Below are positions 23,048-36,289 of a stretch of DNA of 64,000 nt, in pieces; position 1 is the first letter of the stretch, and the number at the start of each line of letters is the position of its first letter. Under the pieces are notes generated by a model. It saw only the letters and a program-made list of their open reading frames with translations. It was not told the origin of the DNA and made no database searches. The stretch is from Ampelocalamus luodianensis (taxonomy: Eukaryota > Streptophyta > Magnoliopsida > Poales > Poaceae): contig CM070619.1 in NCBI GenBank assembly GCA_036346255.1, forward strand, positions 30,386,342-30,450,341, in the 5' to 3' direction. The translations under genes were made by a program, and so were the position numbers.

Positions 23048-26000
23048 GGTCTTACCCGTGGATCAACTGTTCTAAGGAAACTTTACCCTCCAGATTTCTC
23101 CAATACTCCCTCGACAATAGGTCATACAAAACATTCCATGCTACAAGTCAGGACTCCAAATGGTCCTAGTGATACGCTATCTCCTACATCTCCGCGACTT
23201 CCAGAAACAACCAATGTACCTTGGGCCAACATTCCCTTTGGTACCAAACCACAAAACCTGGGCATAACACATAGAACCCTTGTTCTTTGTATCTTTCGAT
23301 CTCTTCACTTTGAAAATGAGCACCTCCTTTAACCCGAGACGCACAACAGAACTTGTTTTAAAACAATCTCGTTTAAAAACAGAACTCAGCTGAAAATAAA
23401 AGATTCTCATCACAACATGCATTATCAACTCCTTACCAAAAGAGTTAAATCCAAAAACCAAAAGATTCAACATGTAATTCTTCCACTTTCCATGTAAGCA
23501 GTTTGCCAATGAACACCACAAGGGCCAAAGCAAAAAATCACTCGTATGCCCAAAACAACCATTTCCTTTCTTTGTCTTAACCGAAAAGAACCACGCAAAC
23601 CAGAAAGAAGAAATGACTCCATTTATAATTTGGCATCTGTCATAGAGTCAAGCTCAAATATAAACCAAGAGAATAATTCATCATTCGAGAATACACCCTT
23701 TTTCTCAAACTTTCTTTAAGAATTTAACTTTCTCTTAAACCATGAGATTCCAAATCATCGCATAAACACACCAATTCGTTTTCTTTTAATTTGGCCACCT
23801 CAAAGCTATGCTCAAACTGTACGCAAAATCCACGCCTAGATAGAGATACTCTTCAGATTCATAATAACATACTCTGTTCAACTTCTCTACTAAAGGAATT
23901 ATTTTGACAAATAATTTCCAACACACCTCAAAATAGATTTCCTCCGCAATCACGTCACCTTCATTTGTTATGGATAAACAATGTGAAATTCACCACATCC
24001 ACACTCATTTACTTTACCCAAAGTATTCTATCAAAGATCACACACTATTCAAAATTTACTTCTGTTCTTCCACCTCTACACATAATATGGGGTCTCTAGG
24101 GTCCTAGCATAACATGCAAAGCCCCAAGATTAACCTCTAAGTCTCCTACCATGAATTTCTAGCATGATTGATAGGAAATCCTCAAATTCGTTTACTAAAA
24201 TTCACACAGCTCAATCAATAACCTCAGTTATTAATATCAACATTCCTCACTAATCAGATACCGCCTAAAGCGATTCATTTCACCAACCTTAGACCTTCTC
24301 TAACCCATATCCATCAAATTCAGCTACACGACCACAATATACCCATTCACAATACTTTAACCGATTGATCAAGATTCAAACATACTCAGTCACTAGCATC
24401 AATAAATGATTATGTTCTTGACCAAGCTATCTTTAGAGATAATCTAACTCCCATAGGGTTAATCACTGAGACGAAGTCATACTTGACAACTACTTAACAA
24501 TCCCTGCTATCCCATCATTAACACGACTAATAGATTTTTCTACACTGCTACTCTCATTAACTTCACCATCAAAATTCTTCTACACAATATTACTAAGTAT
24601 CCAATTGCGACACTCAATAAATTGATCCAGATTTCCATACTTGCTATTTGTAATGTTCGATCAAAAAGAACACCAAATCTTGGACTACTTCTCGCTATAG
24701 GTTCTACTAGTTGCGACAGTGAAATCTGTTAGCTCCAAAGACAAATATTATTTTTAACTCAAATCCTCTCCAAGGATTATTCTAATAAATCAATTTATTA
24801 CTCCAGGCCTCTCAGACAACCTGACACCTAAAGGTTCACCAAACCATCTACTAGACCACCACTATCTAGATGCCAAATCACAACCGAAGAGACTTTGCAA
24901 AACAGTTCAGTTAACCCTTTCTTAGAAGAAGAGGCAAAAAGAAATAAATTTCAGCACAAAGGAAAACGTTACCACTCACCATAGTTACAAGATCAAGAGA
25001 AACGATCAGATAAAACTGTTCTCGGAAACCAACAGATATGATCAAAGTTGAGGGCGCACGTCTCACAAGCAAAGAATACCAAACCTCAAACGAGAATAAA
25101 ACACTGCTTTTAAAATTTGGGAAAACACTTAGGGGCAAGAACAAAAGTTTTAGACAAACTTCAATAATCTGCAAGTTACGAAACTTTACTTCAATCTCAA
25201 ATACTTCTACTTCACTCAACTTTTGTTGGTTACAGCATCATCATGCCAATTCCGACAAAGAGTATTTGAAGATCACAACACCTAATCCACTTAGGAACTA
25301 ATAAAACCTCTCAACACGTCACTTTGCTCTAAACAAATTCAGCTATCACATCAACATGAGGTCTCAAAGATCACAAACACGAACTAGAAATATATTCAAT
25401 TAATCAATATCTGGTGAGCGATCCAGTCCCTTTATACAAAACATTCAATATTATCATCATAATCCCTTACTGACAATCGCACTAGTAATGTAACAATACA
25501 CTCTTAGCGCGACTCATCATAGCCTCTTATCCCATCATAAATTTCTCCAAAAGAAACACAAGCCACAAGGTTGAAACAAACCTATTTTATCTAGTTCATA
25601 CTATCAAATAATAATTTCGCAAAGCACACTATCAAAGGCCACTTACTCATTCATCCACTCAACCATTAGTGTTACTCACACCCGCTCCAACTATCATTAA
25701 CAATTGTCAATTGTATGTACCATGTATGCAAAAAGGGTCCTACTTCTATTTGTAGTCACATAACCATCTATAAACACAAAGTCAACATTTAATAATCTCA
25801 TCTCTGCATAATGAGGTTTCACAACATGCTACCTCCACATTCGTTTAATCCAATATACATGTTTCAATCTAGCTATTATGTATGATCATCAAATAACCAG
25901 TTTATGAAAATTTCCAAATTTGATATCCTCTAAGGCATCGTTCAAACACATTCTTAACATAACCATCACTAATGGGTAGACTAATCCATTGAGATACATT

Positions 26001-26916
26001 ACTCCGTATTATCCAATAAATCTACCTGATTCCATAATCCTAATGATTAGACCAAGTCATCAATATACCACACAGCTTAATAACTCCATTGATTCCAACT
26101 AAATATTGTCATACTCATAGTCACAGCTCATCAAGAACTACTAGAGGACAACCTCCACTATTCAACTTTCCTTGATAAGGACCTTAATTACGATCGATCA
26201 TGCACACACTGTGGACTCAACTTGAAACTCATAACACAACCATTAATCTTCAACGCTCAAAATGCCCAAGAGAGATACGTTGAGTCAAAGCCTTCATGTA
26301 CTAAAGGACTTGCAAAAGGAAACTTTCATTAACCAAAAACATCAAGCGAATAAATAGGTCAAGTTTTCCAATAAGAAAACAAAACTCCCACACAAAGGTC
26401 AATCTTGACAATTAGCAAGGTTCACCAATCGCGAGAATAACTCAACGGTTGGGAAAAACAATAATTGATTTACGGGACAAATTAAGCCAATGGAAACACA
26501 CCAATAACTTCAAAGCAACCCATCAATCGCAACCGGATGAGAGTTGACCAAATTCAAATTCAAGGAAGAGAACAACTCTTCTGAAGATTCTCACTATCAG
26601 CACCTGAACTAAGATATCCGAGGTAGCACTTCTCTATTCCCACTCCACGAACGGTGGTGTAACCTGGTAAAGCCCAGGGTCACAACCACGACCTTAACCT
26701 CTCAACATCGATTATTCCCACTCATAATAATCATAATAATTAATTAATAAGCAGCCTAACTCAATTCATATCAGTAATAATTAAAACGATATAACGGAAA
26801 TGTAAATGCAATGATTGGCCCATCCCCATCCTACTGTGCACCAGTGTGTCAAACTTTTAAGTTGATTAACATTAGCAATTTTTTAAAATAATCTAGTCAC
26901 CACGGACCTACAGCCC
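23048..26916 (-). other. Element B non-coding internal filler
   Basis: About 3.9 kb of AT-rich sequence without recognisable motifs on either strand. The short ORFs at 23177-23533 and 24911-25219 show no family features. It replaces the gag-pol region of an autonomous element. Confidence 0.7.
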
Positions 26917-26928
26917 GCTCTGATACCA
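26917..26928 (-). other. Element B primer-binding site
   Basis: GCTCTGATACCA on the plus strand, complementary to TGGTATCAGAGC, two bases from the LTR that starts at 26931. It indicates initiator-Met tRNA priming. Confidence 0.92.
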
Positions 26929-26930
26929 AC

Positions 26931-29187
26931 TGTAACACCCCAACTCTCAATGAGCCTGGAATGTTACTGGAAATAAACTATCTAGCACAATCTACAAATT
27001 TTCGACAGAGTCTCCTTTGTTTAATCAACTATATCGCGAGTTCAACAATAAATCATAGCATCTAACAAAATTCTCATTTTCTTGCATGATGACCAAATCA
27101 ACATACCAAGACCTAGCAATCTCATTATTACAAATAATCAGGTATTCAAACCAAAATAAATATCTACTGCAACAGTTTAACTATTTCTGAGATGAACTAA
27201 GTGGCAAACGCCTTAAGATTGTGAGGTAGTGAGTGCATCCAACATCAACTCCCTCCCATGCGTGTCGTTCCTGCTATTGGTACCTACAACACATTAAAGC
27301 AAGAGTGAGCCAAAGACTCAGCAAGTATCAACGAGGCTATAAACAAGAACACAAACATAACATCAATGATCCACAATAACGGTACACTAATCATAGCCTT
27401 TTAACTTATGGTATGCGACCAATGCAATGCTCCTTTTGAACTTTATCTCTTTTCACATTTTACTGGTAATGCGGGGTACACAACCGTCACTGTATACCCT
27501 TGCCTGTGCCCTCTGGCACAGGGACCAAGATCCTATACACCACATGTATGAGGACCTTTGCCCATCATCTTAATGATGGAGACCTCTTTGCTCATAGCCC
27601 ACATTCCACGAATGTGGGGACCTCAAGCCCGTCATTGCATGACGGGGACCTCAACTATACAAATTTGGTTACCATATAACCAAGACTCAACATGCTCAAA
27701 ACATGCATATGCACCATGACAACATCTTTCACATGTAAGAATTCAACGTGTTCACATAAACATGTAAGCATTAACAACATACAAAAGAATTCTTTAACCA
27801 TAACAAATAGTCATCAAGATACATGGTACTCATCTCATTAATGGGTATGCATGGCTAATGCCAACAAGGCACATCACAATTTTCATCATGCAAACATAAA
27901 GGTGCAATAGCCCGAATACTTGCCTCAACCGTGCGAGCGGTGGGCGCGAAGAGGGTGCTGCCCACAGGTTCACGCTCCCACCTGAACGTGAGATAACCCC
28001 AACTAAGACCAGCATACTGGACCAAAATCATAAATAATAACACAATTGAACTCGCTAAACTCTCAAGTGTTTCCAATCTTCTAGTTTCTAGCGATCGATT
28101 TGGTGTTCACTACGGACAGTCAACTTCTAAAATACATAACATTCTTCTACGGGATCCAAATAAGATCATCGTAGACTTTCTGGAAAATTAATTAAATTAC
28201 CTAAATAAACTTAGTTGGGGAGCCCTTTTGATTCTGCCATTTACTGCCCCTAGCAAGCCAAACTATCAGACATCAGAATTTACGTCGGGTTCTCTGGACA
28301 GTACACTAAAACCTCCATAACTTTTGCTACGAAAGTCCAAATCTCTATGAAAAGGTATAGAACTTACCCACATTTTTCATTATACTGAGATCCCTTGATT
28401 CTCCATTTAATTAGCAGTTTTAATCAGTTTTCTACGGACTGTCCAAAAACTGACAGATCGCAGGACAGCGATACTAGAAAATTCATAACTCCCTAACCGT
28501 TAATCGGATTTGGGTGATCTTGGCAGCCATTGAAAGCTAAGAACATAACCTACAACTCTCTAGGATACCAGAAGTCCTAATTCGGCCTCTAACCACAAGA
28601 AATTGACCGCGCAAGCTACTGGACGAATCTGCAATTACAGCGGCAGATTGCAACCTAGCCAAAAACTACCCGATTACTCTTCTACGATTAATTACCCAGC
28701 AACAAACGACACGTTACCCTTGAAGCAGCTGAAGATTGCGAACCCCGGATAGCGATCCCGCTCCCTTCTCTTCTCCCTTCCTTCTTCTCTCTTCTCTTTC
28801 TCTTTGGCCGGCTGCAAATGGCTCCTTCTTCTTCCCTTGGCCAGCTGCAATGGGGGGGAATCCTTGGAGGGAAGCTTGGGGGCGCAAGGGAGGAGGACGG
28901 GGAGGAAGTGGCAGCCGCAAGGGGGAGGAGTGGGGGCGTGAGGGAGTGGGGGAGGGGGCGGCTAGGGTTTGGGGGGTGGAAGTGGCGCCCCCCTCCCTTG
29001 GCCGGCCACCCTTGGACCCTCTTGGGCCAAGGCCCAAGCCCAGGATGGGTAAAATAAAGAATTTCCCCCCTCTCTAACTGTTAAACTGAGCGCTCTCCAA
29101 TTGGTCCTTCCCGCAAATCCATTTAATTCTCTTCCGAATAATTAATCTCTCCCGACTAATTACTTAACCCATTTTCGGGGTATTACA
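26931..29187 (-). repeat. Element B LTR (5' LTR in element sense)
   Basis: About 2257 bp, from TGTAACACCCC to GGGGTATTACA, followed by the TSD GAAGC. The hairpin array recurs at 27503-27650. Differences from the other LTR are scattered, so the insertion is of intermediate age. Confidence 0.92.
27503..27650 (-). repeat. Hairpin array in element B LTR (copy 2)
   Basis: Stems lie at 27503-27522, 27561-27580, 27598-27618 and 27628-27646. All four are retained, with one terminal mismatch in the second and one loop lengthened to four bases in the first. Each is followed by GACC as in copy 1. Confidence 0.83.
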
Positions 29188-30710
29188 GAAGCGGGTGCCC
29201 AAGCCTCTAGGGACTAATAAGAAGCTACCTTAATGAAGAGAAGCTCCAAAGATGGCCGGAGAAGCTTGTCCACGGTGGAGCTCGTCGGACCCGAGGAAGA
29301 AGATGATGCAAATAATGATCTGGGCCAAAATGAGTACCACTGGTGGTCAAAATAGCTTCATTACAACTCTAAGAAGCTATATGAGCAACCAATTTGAAAA
29401 TAGAGCACTCACCTGAGCTGAGAAAGAAGATGACCAAAATCGGCCGAATTTGAACAAACCCCAAATTGGACAATTCCTGAGAATCAAATCCAAAATTAAG
29501 TGAGGGGATACGTTCAAGATAGTGAGGATATATTAATGTTGTAAAGAAATGTGAACGAGAACCACTGGAACACCAAATTCACCACTGGAGCTCCACGGGT
29601 CAACAATGGTGGATTGTCGGTTTTAGAGGAGTTAAGCTCCAAGATTGAAAATGGAGCTTGAGGGTGGTCTAAAAGAATACCAGGAAGTGTTAAAGGTGCT
29701 TATAAGGCTTGGGAAGCATTAGGGTCTGGACCAAGAGCTTTTCGGGAGACATGGTTCAAAGCTCAAGACACGACCGAAAGCAAATAGGGGTGAACATGAT
29801 GGTGTTGGGTATGGTATGGCCGAAAGCACCTCACACAACCCTAATGTTGGCTAGGGGCGGCTGTAGGGAGTATGAAATGACATCCCCATCACCCCCTACT
29901 GTTCACGCACGATCTGAGGTTGAAGACGACACGAAATGCACTCGGGCGATTATCGGCCGTTGGATTGAACGTGAACGGCTGAGATTATAAGGCCCCAGTG
30001 CTTAAGAAACACAGAGGTGACCCTGAGCCCTAAGATTCAAATTGGACGGCCACGATTGAATGTGCCCCTTTGGACAGTCCGAATGTTTTCAGACGATCAG
30101 GACAGTTGGATCGAGATCCAATGGCTGAGATTGAAAGCGCGCTTTTAAAAGAGGCTCGGTGCAGTTAGTTGACTAGACCAAGACGAGTGGCTCGAGCCCG
30201 AGTCTGACTCGAACCCAACGCACAGTGAAAACAGGTTTTGAGTTTTTAAACTGAGCTGGGACTTTAGGGATTTATTTGGGATAGCAACACAACTCCAAAA
30301 TTATGAAATTTTTACTGGAGCTTGCTAACTCTGATATTAACCTGGTATAAAATTTTTAGAGTTTTTTATGCTATGCATTATTCTCCAAAAATTTATGCAA
30401 GGCTCTGATTTAAGGTTTGACTGCCCTCTAAAAATATTCAAACAATTTCTAAAAATTGTGAAATTTTTCAGAGAGGTCACATACCATCCCAGGAACTTAA
30501 GAATTTTTTTTCCAAAGGATGATCACAAGATTTGAGATGAATGTTTTTAGAAGACAAGGTTTTGGATCAAAAGACTTGTGATTTTGTATTTCCAATATTC
30601 TTGTACAAGAATTGTTTAGAATATACAGGAAATACATTATGTAAGAAATTTTTTTAATTTCTAGTCATTTTCTTACATTTGAAACACAAGTCCAATAATG
30701 GGATGTTACA

Positions 30711-31547
30711 AAACCTCCCCCCCTTACAAGAATCTCGTCCCGAGATTCCATTTACTTGGAGAAGAAGGACGGGTAGTCTGTACGAAGGCGATCTTCCCGC
30801 TCCCAAGTTGCTTCATCTTCAGAATGATTTGACCACTGAACCTTAAGGAACTTGATGACTCGGTTCCTAGTTCTCTGTTCAGATTCTTCGAGAATACGAA
30901 CAGGATGCTCATGGTAGGTCAAATTCTCCTGCACATCGAGATTTTCCAACGGAGTTTCCTCAATTGGAATACGGAGGCACTTCTTCAAGTGTGACACATG
31001 GAATACATCATGCACACCCTCAAGTGAAGCTGGCAACTCCAATCTGTATGCAACAGCTCCCACTTTCTCGATGATACGATAAGGCCCAACATAACGAGGA
31101 GCCAACTTGCCCTTGATGCCAAAACGCTGATGGCCCTTCAACGGTGAGACTTTGAGATACACAAAGTCATTGGGCTCAAAGCTCAACTCACGGCGACGAC
31201 GATTCGCATAGCTCTTTTGCCTGGACTGGGCCACGCGCAAATGCTCACGAATCAACTGAACCTGGCTTTCGGGCTCATTGATGGAATTTGGCCCGAAGAA
31301 CTGCCTCTCACCAGTTTCTGACCAGTTCAATGGGGTTCTACATCTCCTCCCATACAAAGCCTCAAATGGTACCATGGTAAGAATGGCCTGAAAGCTGTTG
31401 TTGTAGGAGAACTCTGCCAGTGGTAGGCATTTCTACCAATTCTTCCCACAGGAAAGAACACAAGCACAGAGCATATCTTTCAACCCTTGGTTGACTCTCT
31501 CCGTTTGACCATCAGTTTGAGGATAATAGGCTGAACTGAAAGAAAGA
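30711..31547 (-). pseudogene. pol: Element G integrase C-terminal half and chromodomain tail
   Basis: The frame 31375-30752 is open. It reads VPFEALYGRRCRTPLNWSE, RRRRELSFEPNDFVYLKVSP, LAPRYVGPYRIIEKVGAVAY, DVFHVSHLKKCL and RNRVIKFLKVQWSNHSEDEA to the stop. This is a Tekay-type chromodomain tail. Upstream (31376-31547) the motif with the third catalytic residue is readable (QTDGQTERVNQGL), followed by one in-frame TAG in the NWEKCLPLAE region. Element E splits the gene at its TSD CGAGT (31548-31552), and the rest is at 39786-40223. A purine tract (minus strand) lies at about 30711-30724. It is the best preserved gypsy integrase tail in the window. Confidence 0.87.
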
Positions 31548-31552
31548 CGAGT

Positions 31553-32585
31553 TGATGAGGGCATCCCTAACACTTATACATCTTTCCCTATTGGTGGTCA
31601 TACACATACGAGGTGGACGCCATACGTGGCGCTACAAATAATTCAAGTCTGAAGTGCATATTGGTCCACCTGAGAGCAAGAGCTAAACTTCTAAATCAAC
31701 AGTGCTTTTGTTTCTTAATGAATCTTCTATTGTTATTGATGAGAATTGGGTATTACCTCATGCAAATGTTTGTGCATTCTCAGGTTTGAACATTGTGAAG
31801 CCTTTGGAACCAAGAGGGAGGTCGGAGTCAAAGCAATGGAGGAGAAGCTCACGTGGGTCAACCAAGGAGAAAAGCCCAAGAATTCAAGCCCAATTCGGAT
31901 CTTCCACAAGTGCAACCGAAATTCATCTCGGAATCAACTCAGAATTCAATTCGGATTCGGTTCAGGACAGCCCAACAGGGCTGTAATAAAACCATAACTT
32001 TTGCATCTGAGTCCGATTGGGGTGTTCTTGGACTTGTTTGAAAGCTTATTCCAAGGCCTACACAATGGTTTTGGCCCCAGCTTCAGAAGACTTACGGTCG
32101 CGCCGCTATGGCCGAAACAATGTGACGGACTTAAGTTAGGTTTTCCTTTTGTGTGTTTTTAGGTCTTAGCCGAGTTAGAGTTTGATTCGGCATGTGTGGC
32201 GGCCCTAGGCGTGCGTGAGTCGTGGAGGGCGCCTTAAATACCCTTGCCCTCCCTTGTATCCATTAGACCAGTTTATGCATAAGATTGAAACATAGCTATT
32301 GCTTGTTCTTTCGACACGAGTTCATGCGAGGACTTTGAGAGAGAATTAGGCGATCCATTTGTTTTGTTCGCAATCCAAGGTCAAGCCGTCGTTCCATTGG
32401 GAATTGGGGACTTGGCGTTAAATGCGTTCGTGGTCTCGCGACGAACAACTACCCGGTGTATTGTGGGCGTATTCCGAAGAGTTGAGGGTTCGTGCAATGG
32501 CGCGAGTGTTCAGCTAGCGACATCGTCTACTTCGCATCAACTATCCACGGTTTCTCACTGAGAAGATCGGGCCTCCCCCGTATCA
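31553..32585 (+). repeat. Element E 5' LTR
   Basis: It runs from TGATGAGGGCATCCC to CCCCCGTATCA. The first ~330 bp can be read as the C-terminal extension of the polyprotein (RARAKLLNQQ and following). TTAAATA at about 32233-32242 is a possible TATA-like site before the R-U5 block that begins near 32268. Confidence 0.9.
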
Positions 32586-32587
32586 TG

Positions 32588-32603
32588 TGGTATCGATTCT
32601 AGG
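32588..32603 (+). other. Element E primer-binding site
   Basis: TGGTATCGATTCTAGG lies 2 bp after the LTR. Its first seven bases match the initiator-Met type PBS and the rest differs, so the priming tRNA is uncertain. The same site occurs in F1 at 50194-50209. Confidence 0.75.
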
Positions 32604-34018
32604 TTTACTCGGTGAGAACTTCTTTACCCGTAGTTAGATTCGTTTTGTTTCCTATCGTACAATAAACCAAAAATTGCAGTACCAAAACCGTAGTTTAATC
32701 TGTTATTTCTTGTGCGTTTAGTTAAGTTTTCATCCATTAGAGTTTTGTTTTAGTGCTGATCCTTGTGTTTCCATTGCGTAGCTTAATCTTTATCAAAAAA
32801 ATTGCTGATTGAACTCCTCAATTGCACCCAAAACCATCATCCGATCTGTCCGTGCGCTGTCTTGCTAGCACAATCCGAGACGGTGTTGTTTCCTTATCCG
32901 AACTCCTTGGTGGGACTAGAGTCCTAATCAACCTCTAGCTCAAACACAATCCGAGTCCAATTGCTCCATCTTGAGTTTCGGCCACTACATCATAGCCGGC
33001 CGAACCACATTTGGTGTCCTTTTATATCCTTTCATCTTGAGACTAGCTATTGATATTGCACCTAGGGCTGCTCATTCAAGTTGATTACACGTTTTGTTTT
33101 GTGAGGGTTGCGCATTCCACGGGGAGCAAAGCGGAGGAAAAGAAGGAAAAGGCAACAGCATATAGAAAGAGCGCGGCATAAAAACGCTAACTTTTGCATA
33201 CGACCTCCGATTGGGCGTTTCTTGATCCGTTGGAAAGGAAGCGGAAAATAGAGCCAAAAAGAAGAAGTCTGAAATGCAGGGTTTTACATCCGCGTAAGCC
33301 ACCAGGCATACGTGTGCGGAAAACTTCGACCCCAAAAAAGGTCGTTTAGGGCCTCAAAACGGGCCCGCAAACCGAGAAAAATTCCAGTTTCTCAGATTTC
33401 GCTCAAAATTGAGAGCCCCTCTGCGGTGATTCTAAGGTACCCGTGGCGGCGACATCCCTTTTGAGTTGATCCGCGCATACTTTTAGCTACTACAATGCGG
33501 GTCATCTTTTTAGCTTGTGTTTTTCAATTTTGATTGAGCAATCTTGTGCCCTAGTATATTCCTTTGCAATTGGCTAGCGTCTATCCCCGTACTTGGTGCA
33601 AAACGAGCTGGTTTCATCTCTTTTCCTGCTCGCTAGCTCAGTCCTTTGTTTGCATTAAGTCTCATTTATCCTTGCGTGTGCGTTCATACACTTCGCAAAC
33701 TCGTTGGATCAGCACATAGGCAAAATACTCTAGCTTGGATCATTACTTAGCTTTACAATATCTTGAATATCAGATTGCATAGGATATACACATACCGTCC
33801 AAGCTCCACCTACACCGTTTGTGTACTCCCTTGCTCTTGGTTACGCTCCTACATTACGGGTTAAGGTCGTTCGTTTGTCAAATCTGTCGTTTTGCCGTCC
33901 TTGATTCACTTTGGAGCAGTAAGCTTGTCTTGTTTTCGGACGATGAGTTGCGGCGTAATGCGAGAGCTTTTGTTTACTAACCGGATATAACCTCGTTTCT
34001 TGTTTGTGAGTTGTTGCT
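32604..34018 (+). other. Element E untranslated leader
   Basis: About 1.4 kb between the PBS and the gag ATG. Several blocks match the F leader, for example CAATTGGCTAGCGTCT and TCAGATTGCATAGGATATAC. Such conservation suggests RNA packaging or dimerisation signals. No ORF of note. Confidence 0.65.
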
Positions 34019-35540
34019 ATGTCGGAGTCACGAGGAGGATCCACCTAATCCGGAGGCGCCGATTCACGTGGGCGAGTACACTCGGTTGCGCGAGATGCTA
34101 CAAAAACAACTTCAAGATGGTGACAATGGCGTGCGCGATGAACTCGGGAAGTTGGTGGGTGAACACCCTCGGGAGGAGGTCACACAGTGCGTCGGACCAT
34201 CAACAATAACTTCCGGAGCTACGCGCCATGTTCGCTCAACACAATCTACGTGAGGTGCGCAAGTGATGACACGTGTGCACGGCCCTCGGCCGTTTTGCAC
34301 AATGAGGCCGAGGATGGCGTGCTATTCGTGTGGATGAGGAGCGGCGGCGGCGGCGCGCGTCGCATGGCGATCTTGCGCCAAGCGTCGGGATGGCGCCGCG
34401 CACCCTCGAGCTCATGGGCGTGGCGAGGCAACGGCGGCGGGTGGAGCGCACCACGGGGTGTCCACGGAGGAGGTGTGCATCGTGCACCTCGTAGCATGGC
34501 GGATGAGGCCGAGCAATGGGATGACGATTTCCCCATCGGCGACTACGATGACCGACAGCGCCACCATCGCAACAACGTGCGGCGTCGACACGGCGACGCC
34601 GACGATTTTGTCGCTAAGCCCAAATTTACTCTTCCTATATTTTCGGTGGTACGGATGTGGAGCAATACCTCACTTGGGAGCTGAAGGTGGATAAGTTGTT
34701 TGAATGAACAACTATTCCAATGAGAAGAAGGCATTGCTTGCTTCCAATGGCTTGGATGATTATGCTACACATTGGTGGGAGCGATTCATTAAATAGCGCA
34801 TGGGCGCCATGAGTTGCCGATTACCACGGGGAGCAGATGAAGCGACATTTGCGGGCACGCTTTGTACCTACGCTACAAGCGCTCACTATTTGAGAAGTTG
34901 TGAGTGCGACAAGGTATGAGGTCAATTGGCGAATATCATAAGGAGATGGAAACTATCATGATACATGCGGATGTCGCGAGAATGAAGAACGGACCATGGC
35001 GAGATTTCTGGTGGCATGAATCATCTTTGTCAGCGCATTGTCAATCACCATCCCTATAATGATATGATTGAGTTGCGCACCAAGCACGCGGCGGCGACAA
35101 GTGATTGAAGATGCGGTTCGCTACCCGTTCACGTCCTTGGCCAGTCCGGGACAGCCATATAACAACAACCCGACCAAACAAGAACACTCGGCCGAAGCAA
35201 TTCGGCAATGCGCGATTCGCAAGTAAGAAGTGGAGAGTACACGGCAGGGTCGCGTCGACCTGCGGCGCCCGCGCTAGTGCGACCTGCGTCTATGGGGTCA
35301 ACAGGGCGTTCACGTGACATCATTTGCCACAAGTGCAAGGGTGTTGGCCATTTTCGAGGATTGCCCAAATGTCGAACTATGCTTATCACCGAGGATGGCG
35401 GTTATGTTTCACTAGTGATGACGAGTGCTCGATGCGCAACGGTCTTGCACACCGATGACATAGAACAATGTGAGTGCGATCCCGAGTTTCCTAACACCGA
35501 GCGATATTCCATTGTTTGCGCCCAAGGTGCTTAGTGTGAT
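34019..35540 (+). pseudogene. gag: Element E gag with zinc knuckle
   Basis: The ATG at 34019 lies in a context shared with F. In the shifting frame the N-terminal part reads HVGEYTRLREMLQKQLQDGD and NGVRDELGKL, the same block as in F gag. Next come the capsid-like segment KPKFTLPIF and the region preceding LTWEL. A CCHC-type knuckle (CHKCKGVGHF, about 35320-35350) has the final Cys displaced by an indel. A 250-bp GC-rich stretch (34290-34520) is absent from F. Several single-base frameshifts break the frame, so no full-length Gag could be made from this copy. Confidence 0.78.
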
Positions 35541-35582
35541 GCCATCGCCGTCACTCGAACAATGGTGTAATTTGTTTGAGAC

Positions 35583-36010
35583 TTGGCGAAGCTTGATAAG
35601 GGTAAGGTGCGCAAAGTGATCATTGATGGCGGAAGTTGTCACAATTTGGCTAGCAAGGATATGTGTCATAAGTTGGGTTTGAAGTACTTGCGCATCCACG
35701 TCCTTATCATGTGCAATGGTTGGCGACAAAGAGGAAGTGAAGGTGAACTATATAGTGCGAGTGGCGTTTTCTATTGGGAAGTACACCGACACCGTGGACT
35801 GCGATGTTGTGCCTATGGCGGTGTGTCACTTGCTCTTGGGGCGGCCATGGCAATATGACCGTTCTGCTGTTCATGATGGGCGTACAAATCGCTACACATT
35901 TCGATGGAATAATATGGATATCATCTTGAAGCCCCTTACACGCAGCAGTTGTGAATTCTTCAATGCGAAAATTGAGATGCACGTTGAGACGCCAAAGAGC
36001 GAGAGAAGAA
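35583..36010 (+). pseudogene. pol: Element E aspartic protease
   Basis: KVIIDGGSCHNLASKDMCHK at about 35610-35670 carries the retropepsin active-site Asp in a DGGS motif. The flap and second half (VAFSIGKYTDTVDCDVVPM, HLLLGRPWQYD) follow at 35760-35860 in another frame. YTFRWNNMDIIL at about 35890-35930 is the usual sequence after gypsy proteases. The protease would process the Gag-Pol precursor. A frame change near 35716 breaks it. Confidence 0.8.
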
Positions 36011-36289
36011 TTTAGTGATGTTAGCCACCAAATCAGAAATGAGAGAATTCAGCGAAGATCCCAATTTGGTGCACTTTGTACTATTGTACAAAGACGCCTT
36101 GCTTTCGACTAACGACTTGTCTTCTCTTCCTAGTGGTGTTGCTTGTGTTTTGCGGGACTTCAGACGACGTCTTTCCAAGCGAGGTACCAGGTGGGCTACC
36201 ACCAATCGTGGGATAGAACATAAGATCGACTTGATTCGGGAGCGTCATTGCCAGAACCGACCACCGTCCGCACCAATCCCGATGAAACA

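Larger units (their letters stand above)
20538..29187 (-). mobile_element. Element B: non-autonomous gypsy element
   Basis: The TSD GAAGC occurs at 20533-20537 and 29188-29192. LTRs of about 2.25 kb lie at 20538-22785 and 26931-29187. In element sense they run from TGTAATACCCCGAAAATGGG to GGGGTGTTACA. The PBS at 26917-26928 and the purine tract at 22786-22800 place it on the minus strand. The 4.1-kb internal region has only an integrase tail beside the purine tract and is otherwise non-coding. It is inserted in the LTR of G. Confidence 0.93.
17125..30710 (-). repeat. Element G LTR, split by B
   Basis: The LTR is 17125-20537 plus 29193-30710. Its element-sense start is TGTAACATCCCATT and its end is CGGGGTCTCACA. 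It contains an array of inverted CCGTTGGATC-like motifs at about 19580-19910 and more at 29950-30130. The cross-family block lies at about 17865-17945. No coding sequence was recognised. Gene-free stretches such as 18000-19550 hold only LTR sequence. Confidence 0.82.

Noticed and set aside
35208..35534. Several opposite-strand ORFs across E gag and protease
   Set aside because: Shadows of the gag-pol frames. The zinc knuckle and protease motifs lie on the plus strand.
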